Source: Sphingobacteriales bacterium 50-39 (GTDB lineage: Bacteria > Bacteroidota > Bacteroidia > Chitinophagales > Chitinophagaceae). From it: a stretch of DNA of 64,000 bases. The stretch is taken from contig MKTZ01000015.1 of assembly GCA_001898505.1 (NCBI GenBank), positions 62,001 through 126,000 of the forward strand, written 5' to 3'. The position numbers were made by a program, and so were the translations under genes. Below are positions 41,877 to 50,908 of this stretch, in pieces; position 1 is the first letter of the stretch; each line of letters begins with the position of its first letter. The notes beneath the pieces are model-generated. The model searched no databases, was not told the origin of the DNA, and worked only from the letters and a program-made list of their open reading frames with translations.

Positions 41877-44819
41877 TCAGGGTTTCATATTCAATGTAAC
41901 CGACTTATTGAAAGCTGCAACAATTTCGGGCGCCAATTTTGCCTTGGCTTTCCACGACCCGTCTCCATATACACCAGCTTTTGTATAGTCAAACGGTTTG
42001 AAGCCAACACGATTGGCCGCGCTATTATTTTTGAGCTTAAAATTCCTATTTTTTGCATCCACAAATTCCGGATCGGCTAAAATGCTGTGGCCGTCCTTTC
42101 CGCTGACTTGCTGCCACTCCCTAAAAGTACCGATCCTTGTCTTCCCATCATTTCCAGTGATGGGAAAACCGCATGCAGCATTATTCATATTCCAATAGCA
42201 ATTGCTATCCAAAAGAACATCACCCTGTTTCCATGGCCCTTGAAGCATGACACCTCTATCAGAAATAATAATGTTGTGCATAAACTCAAAGCTCCTATGG
42301 TCTTCTACCCTTGTATACTGTGCCTGAAAATTTTTGCTGAATGCAATGATGTTGTTTCGAATAATATTCTCTTTTCCATAATGCTGATGAAACCCGCCTG
42401 TCTTTGTATTATACACCAAATTATTTTCCATCCGGATGCCGGTCGACCCCTCATCGGTATAAAGCCCCCAACCACCATAGTCATATGAATAAACATCGTG
42501 AACAACATTGTTGCTGACCTCGGTCCCGGGAGAAACGCCAAGTGTGTAAACTGCGGCCATATCACTCAACACCCCCCAGCCGATATGATGTATATGATTA
42601 TAAATGATCTTATTGTTTATGGAAGGACTAAAGGAATAGCCCCAAACCCACCCTACTGACACGCCGGTATAACGAAAGTCGGCAATATCGTTATGCGAAA
42701 CGACATTGTTGGCAGTATGCGTGAGCAGCACGCCTACTGCCGAGGGATAATGATAGCCGCCTGATTGAATGATACAATTATCGATGGTGTTGCCCGACGG
42801 AAATCTCATTTGTTCGTTTATCGCTGCTTGTGGGATCACCTCTCCAATACGTATCCCTCCGCCTCCCAGATCATGTATATAGCAGTGGTTAAAGAGGCAA
42901 TGATCGCTCTCGGATCGTAACCATACAGCATATTGTCCAGTGTAGCCGATCTCGCAATGATTGAATTGAATATTATCGGCATCATCGATCATGACAGCCG
43001 CATCGATCGTTGCAGCGGCTTGCAGCGGCTCAAAAGGCGCATAGCGTCGATTGCTGTATCTAAAAGCAATCCCCTGAAAAACAATATTGCTTACATGTGT
43101 ATTTTTGTCGCCTTTTACAATAACGAATTTTTCCACTACGGGAACAACGGCTTCCTGTTGCTGCACATCTTTATTTTCCGGAATGTACATCAGCTTATTT
43201 CCCGATATCATCCACTCGTTAGAGGTATCAAGCGCTGCCGGAAAATTTTGCACATAAAAAATAGCGTCTTCATCGATGGTGTTCCATGGCTGCCATATCT
43301 TACCCATTGAATAAAAAGCAGCGCCGTCAGTCGCCAACGAGTCGATAGTTCTTGTCGTATTGTCCCATTTGTGGTAAATAGTAAACCGCACTTGCTTTAA
43401 TTGGCTCGAAGTGAGAGCAGACAGCTGCCCATCGAGCGAGGCAGGGATTTCGTACCGCTGTAATGAATTCCCTTTCCCGAACAAAACAGAGTCCACTGTC
43501 TGAAGCGTATTTCCCAGCTTATAAAACCCTTCGTTAGGGCTTCGGGCCAGTGTTGCCCGTTTTCCATTTACATACAGGTCATTGGGCTGAAAATCCTGCA
43601 ATGAAGCAATATCGGCGCTTAAAACACCTTTCCCTCTCAGCAGTATTCTTCTGCCGCCGCTAATCACCGGCTGTTCATTGGGCGCCGCCTTAAAAATAAT
43701 TTTCAACGCTTCCGTACCTCCGTTTTCCTGCGTAAACAAGAGCGGCTGGTTCAATTCGTACTCTCCTTGTTGTAAAACAATTGTAATACTTCCTTTAGGG
43801 TTTTCTTTCTTTAACCCTGGGAGCATGCTCATCGCCTTGCTTAAAGAAGCCGGGTGACTTTTTGTTCCATCGCCTTTTGCTTTGGGAGAAACGTAAATAG
43901 TAATGTCCGATGCCATTGCAACAAAGGAAGATATCAATACCAGTAATAGCAGCACGCCTTTCGACCACCGTTGCCTCAGCATCCGCATCATCCAGGCATT
44001 CACTTCCCACTGACTGACGATTGGCTGCCTCGAATAAGGCAGCTCCACCATATAGGGGTAAGGCCCGAATTCCGGCGTGATAGTCAGGGGCTTTGTATCA
44101 CCCTGCTCCCGCCTGCGCGCAGCCGCAGCATCCCCCTTCCAACGTGCAACCACCGCATCCCACCAATCCAGGTGGTGCCCCAGCGCTTCCTGCCATTCCG
44201 GGGCCCGTGGATCGGGGACCTGTGGCCCACAAATGTAGCCGACGCGCGCATGGATATGTCCGGTACGCTCGATGGCAAGATCCATGGCCTCGGGCTGGTC
44301 CTGTAAGAACGTCTCCGCCACGCAGACCCAGTGCGACGCATCCAGCGTGATCTTCAAGTCAGGTATCTTTTCCAGGTATACTTTGGCGATATGCGCCGCA
44401 AAAGACCACTTATTACGGTGTGTCTCATGGACGACCTCGATACCGGTGGCATTAGCAAACTGTCTGGCCACGCCGATCAATGCCTCATTCTGCTCAAAGC
44501 TGAAAATATCCCTTCCGGTCTGTGAATTGATCTTTACCACCGGATAGTCCTTCATCCTGTCAAGCCACGCATGGTACTTCTCATAGTGCCGGTCGAAGTT
44601 TGCATCCACGGTATCATAATGCTGCGCCAGCAGCAGGAGTCCCCATTGTTCGGCCTTGTTGCAGATATCCTCGATCTCCCTCCGTTCCGTGGAACCGGCA
44701 ACGCCGAACTCTACCCCATCATATCCTTCGTCGCGCACACGGCCCAGGAATTCATCCCACGACAGTTGCTCGCTACCCCATCGAGGGCAAAAAAATTGTA
44801 GTTGCAGCGATTGGGTCAT
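41877..44819 (-). CDS. Fusion: sugar isomerase/epimerase TIM barrel + beta-helix glycosidase (GH141-like), with an internal signal peptide
   Basis: One uninterrupted 980-residue frame. Residues 1-275 are a complete xylose-isomerase-like TIM barrel with the metal set Glu132 (VVHETH), Asp160 (ITLDASHW), His190 (GHIHARVG) and Glu250 (ITPEFGP). Residues 280-303 (MLRQRW, then VLLLLVLISSFVAMA) are a classic signal peptide in the middle of the protein. Residues 305-980 are a secreted right-handed beta-helix of GH141 type (ITIYVSPKAKGDG, PVISGGRRI, then repeated helix coils). By my count the second half has 32-48% GC in sampled 60-base lines (42301, 42901, 43081), against 65% at 44281. It starts within the stop of the PhyH gene (ATGA). 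Internal ATGs at 43988 and 43982 could start a separate exported hydrolase. It is a true fusion, a lost stop codon, or a sequence error. Confidence 0.8.
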   Translation of the reverse strand: MTQSLQLQFFCPRWGSEQLSWDEFLGRVRDEGYDGVEFGVAGSTERREIEDICNKAEQWGLLLLAQHYDTVDANFDRHYEKYHAWLDRMKDYPVVKINSQTGRDIFSFEQNEALIGVARQFANATGIEVVHETHRNKWSFAAHIAKVYLEKIPDLKITLDASHWVCVAETFLQDQPEAMDLAIERTGHIHARVGYICGPQVPDPRAPEWQEALGHHLDWWDAVVARWKGDAAAARRREQGDTKPLTITPEFGPYPYMVELPYSRQPIVSQWEVNAWMMRMLRQRWSKGVLLLLVLISSFVAMASDITIYVSPKAKGDGTKSHPASLSKAMSMLPGLKKENPKGSITIVLQQGEYELNQPLLFTQENGGTEALKIIFKAAPNEQPVISGGRRILLRGKGVLSADIASLQDFQPNDLYVNGKRATLARSPNEGFYKLGNTLQTVDSVLFGKGNSLQRYEIPASLDGQLSALTSSQLKQVRFTIYHKWDNTTRTIDSLATDGAAFYSMGKIWQPWNTIDEDAIFYVQNFPAALDTSNEWMISGNKLMYIPENKDVQQQEAVVPVVEKFVIVKGDKNTHVSNIVFQGIAFRYSNRRYAPFEPLQAAATIDAAVMIDDADNIQFNHCEIGYTGQYAVWLRSESDHCLFNHCYIHDLGGGGIRIGEVIPQAAINEQMRFPSGNTIDNCIIQSGGYHYPSAVGVLLTHTANNVVSHNDIADFRYTGVSVGWVWGYSFSPSINNKIIYNHIHHIGWGVLSDMAAVYTLGVSPGTEVSNNVVHDVYSYDYGGWGLYTDEGSTGIRMENNLVYNTKTGGFHQHYGKENIIRNNIIAFSKNFQAQYTRVEDHRSFEFMHNIIISDRGVMLQGPWKQGDVLLDSNCYWNMNNAACGFPITGNDGKTRIGTFREWQQVSGKDGHSILADPEFVDAKNRNFKLKNNSAANRVGFKPFDYTKAGVYGDGSWKAKAKLAPEIVAAFNKSVTLNMKP

Positions 44820-45694
44820 AGATCTGTTTTAATTTTTAGTATCTCGGGCCTTAAGTAAGGCCTGTTAAGGTCGACGATGCCCTTCCACGCATATGGATCG
44901 ACGCCGGCCACCGGCACAATGTCCCGCAGGTCCTCCGTGGGCTCTAGTTTACCGTCCTGATCCCAGGGCAGCATGGACTCCGCGCTCATATAATGGTTCA
45001 CCAGGGCGGTCCGGAAATTGTCCGTGGTCTTATTGCGCAACGAACTGTGCAGGGTATACCCATTGAAGAAGACCACCGAGCCACGCTTTACCTCCACCGG
45101 GATGACCGCCTCTTTCGCATACCCGGACACATCGACTGTATCCACATCCGCATACTCGGTAGAGCTACTGGCCACCCGCCTGAACAGATAACCTGGCTGG
45201 TGCGACCCCGGAATGATCCACAGACAACCATTGCCGATGGTGGCATCATCGATAGCGATCCAGGCCCCCACCAGCGATCGGTCCCGGGTCGGGATATAAT
45301 ACTCATCCTGATGCCAGGATTGGCCGGCCTTCCCCGGACCCTTAACAAAAAGCATGGATTGCATGCACTTCAGGTTCGGACTGACGATGCGGGTCAGTAT
45401 TTTAACCACGGCCGGATGCGACAGATATGCGTGGATGGTTGGCGAGATCTTGTTAGGGAAATGGATCGCCACATATTTTTTCAACACTTCCTCATCCGGC
45501 AGCCCTTCCACATCCAACATGCCTTCCACATGCCCCCTATTCCCCCTAAAGATCTCCACCGTCTCTTTTTTTAAGGCTGCTATCTCTTCGTCAGCAAACA
45601 AGCCCGGCGCGACGAGATAACCCTGCTCCCGGTAGAAGGCGATATTCTCCCCGCTCACCCCTTCAGGCGCCACTGTTCCATGTGCAGTATTCAT
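44816..45694 (-). CDS. Phytanoyl-CoA dioxygenase (PhyH) family Fe(II)/2-oxoglutarate oxygenase, copy 1
   Basis: A 292-residue PhyH-family oxygenase. The metal triad is visible: His/Asp in SWHQDEYYIP (about 127-136) and the distal His in NGYTLHSSLRNK (about 217). The 2-oxoglutarate-binding Arg lies in NFRTALVNHY. There is no signal peptide, so it is cytoplasmic. Its stop overlaps the start of the isomerase by 4 bases (ATGA), which implies coupled translation, and it follows the MFS porter by 11 bases. Family members hydroxylate many small molecules; here a sugar or glycoside imported by the porter is the likely substrate, by inference only. Confidence 0.88.
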   Translation of the reverse strand: MNTAHGTVAPEGVSGENIAFYREQGYLVAPGLFADEEIAALKKETVEIFRGNRGHVEGMLDVEGLPDEEVLKKYVAIHFPNKISPTIHAYLSHPAVVKILTRIVSPNLKCMQSMLFVKGPGKAGQSWHQDEYYIPTRDRSLVGAWIAIDDATIGNGCLWIIPGSHQPGYLFRRVASSSTEYADVDTVDVSGYAKEAVIPVEVKRGSVVFFNGYTLHSSLRNKTTDNFRTALVNHYMSAESMLPWDQDGKLEPTEDLRDIVPVAGVDPYAWKGIVDLNRPYLRPEILKIKTDL

Positions 45695-45705
45695 AAATTT
45701 TTATT

Positions 45706-47085
45706 TTATCTGGTAAATAAATTTTCCGTCTCTTCCAGCGACCGCCCCTTCGTCTCCGGCACCCGGCGCAGGATGTAGACAAAGGCAATCCCGCAAAACG
45801 CCGCATACACGAAAAAAGTCCCGGAAGAGCCTACCTTTCCTGTCAGGACGGGAAAGGTATAAGTGACCGCAAAGTCAGCCAGCCACAAGGCCAGCGTCGC
45901 CACCGACATGGCAATGCCCCGTATCCGGTTGGGAAACATTTCGGACAGGTATACCCAGACCACGGCTCCCAGCGTACAACCAAAAGCCGCCACATACAAC
46001 AACATAAAAATGAGCACCCAATAATGTTGGAAATATCCAAAGCGGAAGCACAGACCCACTGCCATCAACATCAGCCCCATCATAAAACAGCCCGTCACTA
46101 AGAGCCGCCTTCGGCCCCATCTGTCCACCAGGGCGATAGCAACGCAGGTCGATATGACATTCACCACTCCAATTGCAATGGTTTGCAGCAAAGGGGAAGC
46201 GCCGGGCCCCGTCTGTTGAAAGATCACGGGAGCATAATAAATGATGGCATTGATGCCGGTGACCTGCTGAAAAACAGCCAGCAAAATTCCGGTAACAAGC
46301 GCCCGCCGGTGGCCCTTCTTCCATATTTCGCCCTTTCCCGGCTCCGGCCCCGTAAAACTTTTCCCGATGTCCTGCAGCAGCGAGGCCGCCGCCTTCGGGC
46401 CGTTCATCTTCGTAAGAACACCCAACGCTTCCGCCTTCCTGTTCTTTGCCGCCAGCCAACGTGGTGTCTCGGGAACAAAACATAACAGGACCCCGAACAA
46501 TACAGAGGGCGCCGCCTGTGAAGCAAACATCCAGCGCCAGCTATTCGTTCCCGTACCTTCCAGTGCATAATTTGAGAAATAGGCCCCCAGTATCCCCAAT
46601 ACAATGGCCAGCTGATACAAGGACACCAGTCTTCCCCGCCAGGCCGCCGGTGCAATCTCGGCAATATACATGGGTGAGATCATAGCCGCTGCTCCCACTC
46701 CCAGCCCACCCAGCAGGCGAAATAGTATAAAGACAGTGAGAGAATTCGACAATCCCGCCCCAATACCAGAGGCCGCAAACAAAAAGGCGCAGACCAACAG
46801 CATATAGCGCCTCCCAAGCCGATCGGCCAGTTTGCCGGCCAATAAAGCGCCTGCTGCACAGCCGATCAATACAGCACCAACAGCCCAACCCAGCCAATAA
46901 TCATTCAGCTTGAAATAGTTGGTTATAGCCGGTATCGCGCCCGAGATCACCGCCGTATCAAAGCCAAAGAGCAGGCCGCCCAACGCTGCCACGCCGCTGA
47001 CTGTCAGCATGAACCCCTTCCGGTGAGGTTGGGTATCCTGTAAATCCGGGGCCAAAGGTTTTACCCGGGGAGAGAAAGTTTCCAT
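45706..47085 (-). CDS. MFS sugar porter
   Basis: A 459-residue, 12-span sugar:H+ symporter of the sugar porter family. Signatures: GGLLFGFDTAVISGA (about 36-50), GKLADRLGRRYMLL (between spans 2 and 3), FVPETPRWL after span 6, QQVTGINAIIYYAP in span 7, LVDRWGRRRLL, and the C-terminal RVPETKGRSLEE. All are standard for XylE/GLUT-type transporters. It is first in an operon with PhyH, isomerase/beta-helix and beta-helix genes, and diverges from an AraC regulator. Confidence 0.93.
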   Translation of the reverse strand: METFSPRVKPLAPDLQDTQPHRKGFMLTVSGVAALGGLLFGFDTAVISGAIPAITNYFKLNDYWLGWAVGAVLIGCAAGALLAGKLADRLGRRYMLLVCAFLFAASGIGAGLSNSLTVFILFRLLGGLGVGAAAMISPMYIAEIAPAAWRGRLVSLYQLAIVLGILGAYFSNYALEGTGTNSWRWMFASQAAPSVLFGVLLCFVPETPRWLAAKNRKAEALGVLTKMNGPKAAASLLQDIGKSFTGPEPGKGEIWKKGHRRALVTGILLAVFQQVTGINAIIYYAPVIFQQTGPGASPLLQTIAIGVVNVISTCVAIALVDRWGRRRLLVTGCFMMGLMLMAVGLCFRFGYFQHYWVLIFMLLYVAAFGCTLGAVVWVYLSEMFPNRIRGIAMSVATLALWLADFAVTYTFPVLTGKVGSSGTFFVYAAFCGIAFVYILRRVPETKGRSLEETENLFTR

Positions 47086-47239
47086 ATAGCAAACAATTAA
47101 ACTAAAAAGTCAACTATCCTTGTCATCTCGAAATTAGCGGCCCCTGTACTCTTATCATTATCCCATCCTATCGAAAAACTAAACTATTTTAATCCCGAAA
47201 AGCATCTTACCTTTCACATCGGGAAAATCTGGTTCAATT

Positions 47240-48127
47240 ATGAAACCTCTCATACAGAAGCTACCCCTCCACCCGGACCACTCATTTGTCGCAAAGACCT
47301 TCCGTACTCCGCATTTTGAAGTGGGGTGGCACCAGCACATCGAGTATGAGCTGATCCTCTTTACGGAAGGCGCGGGACTAAGCTTTATCGGCAACCATGT
47401 CGGTGAGTTCGACACGGGAGACGTCTACCTGTTGGGGAGCAACCTGCCCCATACATTTCAGAAACACATACCCGATCTTATTACCAGCGCGGTGGTCGTG
47501 CAATTCCCCGACAGCTTTTGGGGCCATGATCTTACCAACATCCCCGAAACCCGTGCTATCCGAAAGCTGCTCGATGATTCCCAACAGGGCCTTAAAATGC
47601 ACGACTCACTGGCACGACAGCTGGCGCCTCTCCTGCAAGCCCTGGAATATGCCAGTGGCTTCAGACGCATCCTGCAATTAGGCGAATGCCTGCATCGAAT
47701 GGCCGAAGAACGTGATTATTTTGCGGTATCCACCCAGGACATTAAAGTCTACAATGCCAGGGAAGCGGCCTGCATCGACAGGGTGATCCGGTTCACTATC
47801 GACTCCTTCAGAGAACGGATCAATTTGTCCCAGGTTGCCGCCATCGCTTGTATGAGCGTCCCCGCCTTTTGCAACTACTTTAAAAGGAGCACAAAAAAAA
47901 CCTATATCGACTTCCTGAACGAAGTGCGCATCGGCTACGCCTCCACCCAGCTCCTGGAAACGCAAAACTCCGTCCTGGACATCTGCTATGACAGCGGGTA
48001 CAACACGATGGCCAATTTCCATAAGCAATTCCTCCGGCTCCGACGGGTTACTCCGCTACAATACCGGAAGCAGTTCAGGAACAAATTATCACTGCCACAG
48101 AATAACATCGGCATCGTGGATCAATAA
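47240..48127 (+). CDS. AraC family transcriptional regulator
   Basis: A 295-residue regulator: an N-terminal cupin sensor (GWHQHIEYELILFTEG, DVYLLGSNLPHTFQ, about 30-75) and a C-terminal double helix-turn-helix AraC domain (INLSQVAAIACMSVPAFCNY; RIGYASTQLLETQNSVLDIC; final RVTPLQYRKQF). It diverges from the MFS operon; the 154-base gap holds a spaced inverted repeat CCCGA/TCGGG at 47194-47198 and 47219-47223 and several TCGAAA-like words that could be operators. It probably senses the locus's sugar and controls the MFS-PhyH-isomerase operon. Confidence 0.92.
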   Translation: MKPLIQKLPLHPDHSFVAKTFRTPHFEVGWHQHIEYELILFTEGAGLSFIGNHVGEFDTGDVYLLGSNLPHTFQKHIPDLITSAVVVQFPDSFWGHDLTNIPETRAIRKLLDDSQQGLKMHDSLARQLAPLLQALEYASGFRRILQLGECLHRMAEERDYFAVSTQDIKVYNAREAACIDRVIRFTIDSFRERINLSQVAAIACMSVPAFCNYFKRSTKKTYIDFLNEVRIGYASTQLLETQNSVLDICYDSGYNTMANFHKQFLRLRRVTPLQYRKQFRNKLSLPQNNIGIVDQ

Positions 48128-48181
48128 TACAAACAATACAATTTTCATATCCTACATAAATTTTCTGCCTCTGCCGTTTAC

Positions 48182-50908
48182 TCATTTCAACAAAAATGTC
48201 CTCGGCTGATTGGCCCCTATCTCAAAAACAAAGGAATTGTTGGAAATAGGAATGCCTGCAGCATTGCCTATTCTTTCGCCGCGCAAATTACAAGGATACG
48301 CCAGCTTAAAGGACGAATTCCGGGGCAGCGTCACGGTACATTTTCCGGAGCGACCCGCCTGTTCCCACATACGGATCATAGCCTCATTCCCATGTTTATT
48401 GCATGACGTTACCAGGATTCCTTTACGATCGAGCATAAGTCCACTCTGTGTATCGGGTAGTTCTCCCTGGGTTTCATAATTATGGGCAAATGAAAGACCC
48501 GACGGCGCATAAAAGGCGGCGCTCAATGGCGTACGCGTTTCCTCGGCGGGTGTGATAAAGGTTGATTCCGCGTCATAATTTTTATAGCTCCAAACATAGA
48601 ATTTTGCCGCATGCGACCCTTCAACCCATTCGGTAAAGTTGGTACCCCAGGCATTGTTGTACAAATTCGAAAAGACGGTGCCCGAAGTCAGGGTTCTGGA
48701 CTTTGAATATACTCCAACTCCGGGCCGGTCGATACTTACACCGGGTGTGTGCGGACAATTCAGCCCAACGCCGCCGCTTTTATCGTACATGGCCATGGCG
48801 GTGTTGAGAAAATAAAAATCATGATTCGCTCCGTATACCAGGTCTTTTTGCGGATCTACAATACCACCGGTGCGGAGCAGCCTGTACTCCGGCCTGTCTA
48901 GGCTGAACGGAAAGGCCACCCACCCTGCTTCGGGATTGGACACGGGCTTCTTTCCATCCAGCCCGACGGTGATCTCGATATAGGGTTCATTATCGTACAA
49001 GGTATAGCTTACCAGGTAACGCGGAGCGCTGCTGTCGTTTAATTGACATAACGCGGTCGCGCGTATCATGCTCTTGTTGCGGAGCCACTCTATTCTATCA
49101 CATTTTCCGGCATATTTTATATTATGCTGATTGTGCACTTTCAGTCGGATAAATTCCTGGCCCGCCCAATCGACATTGCCGGGCTTGATATAATTGCTAT
49201 CGTACGCATCGATCTGGTCCTGCCCCAATTGCTCATATACATATTCGCCGAAGCCGTATTTACTTTTAGTATCCACCAGTTCACGACTGTTCAATTTATC
49301 AAAGACAGATTGCAACGTTCCCGTGTACGGATTTATCGTCAGTTTGAAATAGTTGTTTTCCATGATAGGACCTTGCTCGTCATTTGAAAGGGACGAGGAC
49401 AGCTCTCCGGGGTTGTCAACCACCACAAAAGTTTTATATCCGCCGGCAGGGATCTCCGTTGCATCGAAGGACAGCAAATTATGGTCCTGGTACACGGAGA
49501 TTAGCTTCCCCGTTCCGGGATCTTTCAGCGCCGCGACGACCGGCACCTCATGAACAGGATTTTCATAATAGCTCTGGAACAAACTGACACGCCCGCTCCT
49601 TGCCCAGGGCAGGGGATTATAAACGGTGACATGCCGCCCCTTGTCTTTCACCGACTTCACCAATTCGAAAAGGAGATTACGTTTCACCGGCCATATTGTC
49701 TTCTCGGCCGTTCGCGGATAGGCGGATTTCTCCTCCCATGACCTCTCCAGAAAATAATAATTGCCTTCAGCCCGATTGATCTTAAAATCATCCCCATACT
49801 TCCAAAAAAGCTGGTGGCCATGCGAGATCGCTCCACCAAAGGTATGTTCATCGAATAACAGCATATTTTCTGCCGCCTTGTCCACATATTTATCTATTGA
49901 AACATCCTTGCCTTTCCACAAATTCATGTGGGTATTCAACTGCTCGGCCACATACGTTTCACGTTGAAAGGTCTTATTCGTCTTCACTTCCTCCGGCATC
50001 GACATAAAGCCATGGATCCAGGTATCCGGCATGTCCCCTTTTATCACCGGCAATTGGGGTTTCTCCTTCATCAGCAGGTCGTAAAAATCAGAAAGACGTC
50101 CGATGTGCACCCGTGCATGGGGCATCTTCTGCCTGGCTTCTTTCAACAACCCGGCTACATATTCAGGATCAGGCGCGCCGGTATTTTCATGCGTCATGAT
50201 CATGGCCAACCAGGTCTTGTAAGGCCAGTTCTTTGGAGGCAGGATACCGGAACCATAATATTTATCCCAGTAGAAGGTCAGCAGCTTTGAACTATCGGGG
50301 CCCTGCCACCAAAACAAGGTGGGCAGATCCGGTGAAGCCGATCCCGGGTTACAGCCAATATGCAACATATCCACCCCCGCATTTTTCAAAAGGGTCGGAA
50401 TTACCCATGAGTGTTCAGGCACATCCGTAAACTTGGCGTCGCGTGCAGGTTTTAATCCGTACCGGCGGTTGATATTATCCGCAAACGACAACCCGCGGGT
50501 GAGGTTCTCCATATCGCTCGACTCGGTCTCTACGGTAAAGGGCATGGCGTGCGGAATGATGCGCTGCTCCTTGATGGCTTTCTCAAGCCGGACTTTATTT
50601 TGAGGTGAACAATTGTCCAGCATATATTGTAACGGCCAGCCCGGCACGGTCCACACAAACTGTTCATTTTTTGGCAGCGAGGCTGTCTGGTCGATAAACC
50701 GCAGTGTCTTTTCCAACATAGGGCCGGAATATTTCTGAAGCACAGCTCCGGCCCAGTCGGTGTAGCCGATGTCAAAATGCATTTTAAAGACGACCACTAT
50801 GTCCGTGACATTATTATTTTCCGTTCCCTTCCCTGCATCGACGGCACTTATCTGTGCTTGTAATACAACAGGGAAGAACAATAAAAAAGCCAGTAGTTTA
50901 TTTCTCAT
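48182..50908 (-). CDS. GH38-like glycoside hydrolase (DUF5054 type)
   Basis: A 908-residue exported protein with signal peptide MRNKLLAFLLFFPVVLQAQ. The N-terminal domain opens VVVFKMHFDIGYTDWA (about 37-53), the DUF5054 form of the GH38/57-type metal-binding motif. A (beta/alpha)7 region with FTVETESSDMENLTRGLSF follows, and the C-terminal half is the beta-sandwich typical of alpha-mannosidases. The strict GH38 HxHxDxGW motif is altered, so alpha-mannosidase activity is not assured. Its first 11 bases overlap the end of the PhyH-2 gene, so they are co-transcribed. A sampled line (49141) has about 48% GC, lower than most neighbours. Confidence 0.72.
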   Translation of the reverse strand: MRNKLLAFLLFFPVVLQAQISAVDAGKGTENNNVTDIVVVFKMHFDIGYTDWAGAVLQKYSGPMLEKTLRFIDQTASLPKNEQFVWTVPGWPLQYMLDNCSPQNKVRLEKAIKEQRIIPHAMPFTVETESSDMENLTRGLSFADNINRRYGLKPARDAKFTDVPEHSWVIPTLLKNAGVDMLHIGCNPGSASPDLPTLFWWQGPDSSKLLTFYWDKYYGSGILPPKNWPYKTWLAMIMTHENTGAPDPEYVAGLLKEARQKMPHARVHIGRLSDFYDLLMKEKPQLPVIKGDMPDTWIHGFMSMPEEVKTNKTFQRETYVAEQLNTHMNLWKGKDVSIDKYVDKAAENMLLFDEHTFGGAISHGHQLFWKYGDDFKINRAEGNYYFLERSWEEKSAYPRTAEKTIWPVKRNLLFELVKSVKDKGRHVTVYNPLPWARSGRVSLFQSYYENPVHEVPVVAALKDPGTGKLISVYQDHNLLSFDATEIPAGGYKTFVVVDNPGELSSSLSNDEQGPIMENNYFKLTINPYTGTLQSVFDKLNSRELVDTKSKYGFGEYVYEQLGQDQIDAYDSNYIKPGNVDWAGQEFIRLKVHNQHNIKYAGKCDRIEWLRNKSMIRATALCQLNDSSAPRYLVSYTLYDNEPYIEITVGLDGKKPVSNPEAGWVAFPFSLDRPEYRLLRTGGIVDPQKDLVYGANHDFYFLNTAMAMYDKSGGVGLNCPHTPGVSIDRPGVGVYSKSRTLTSGTVFSNLYNNAWGTNFTEWVEGSHAAKFYVWSYKNYDAESTFITPAEETRTPLSAAFYAPSGLSFAHNYETQGELPDTQSGLMLDRKGILVTSCNKHGNEAMIRMWEQAGRSGKCTVTLPRNSSFKLAYPCNLRGERIGNAAGIPISNNSFVFEIGANQPRTFLLK

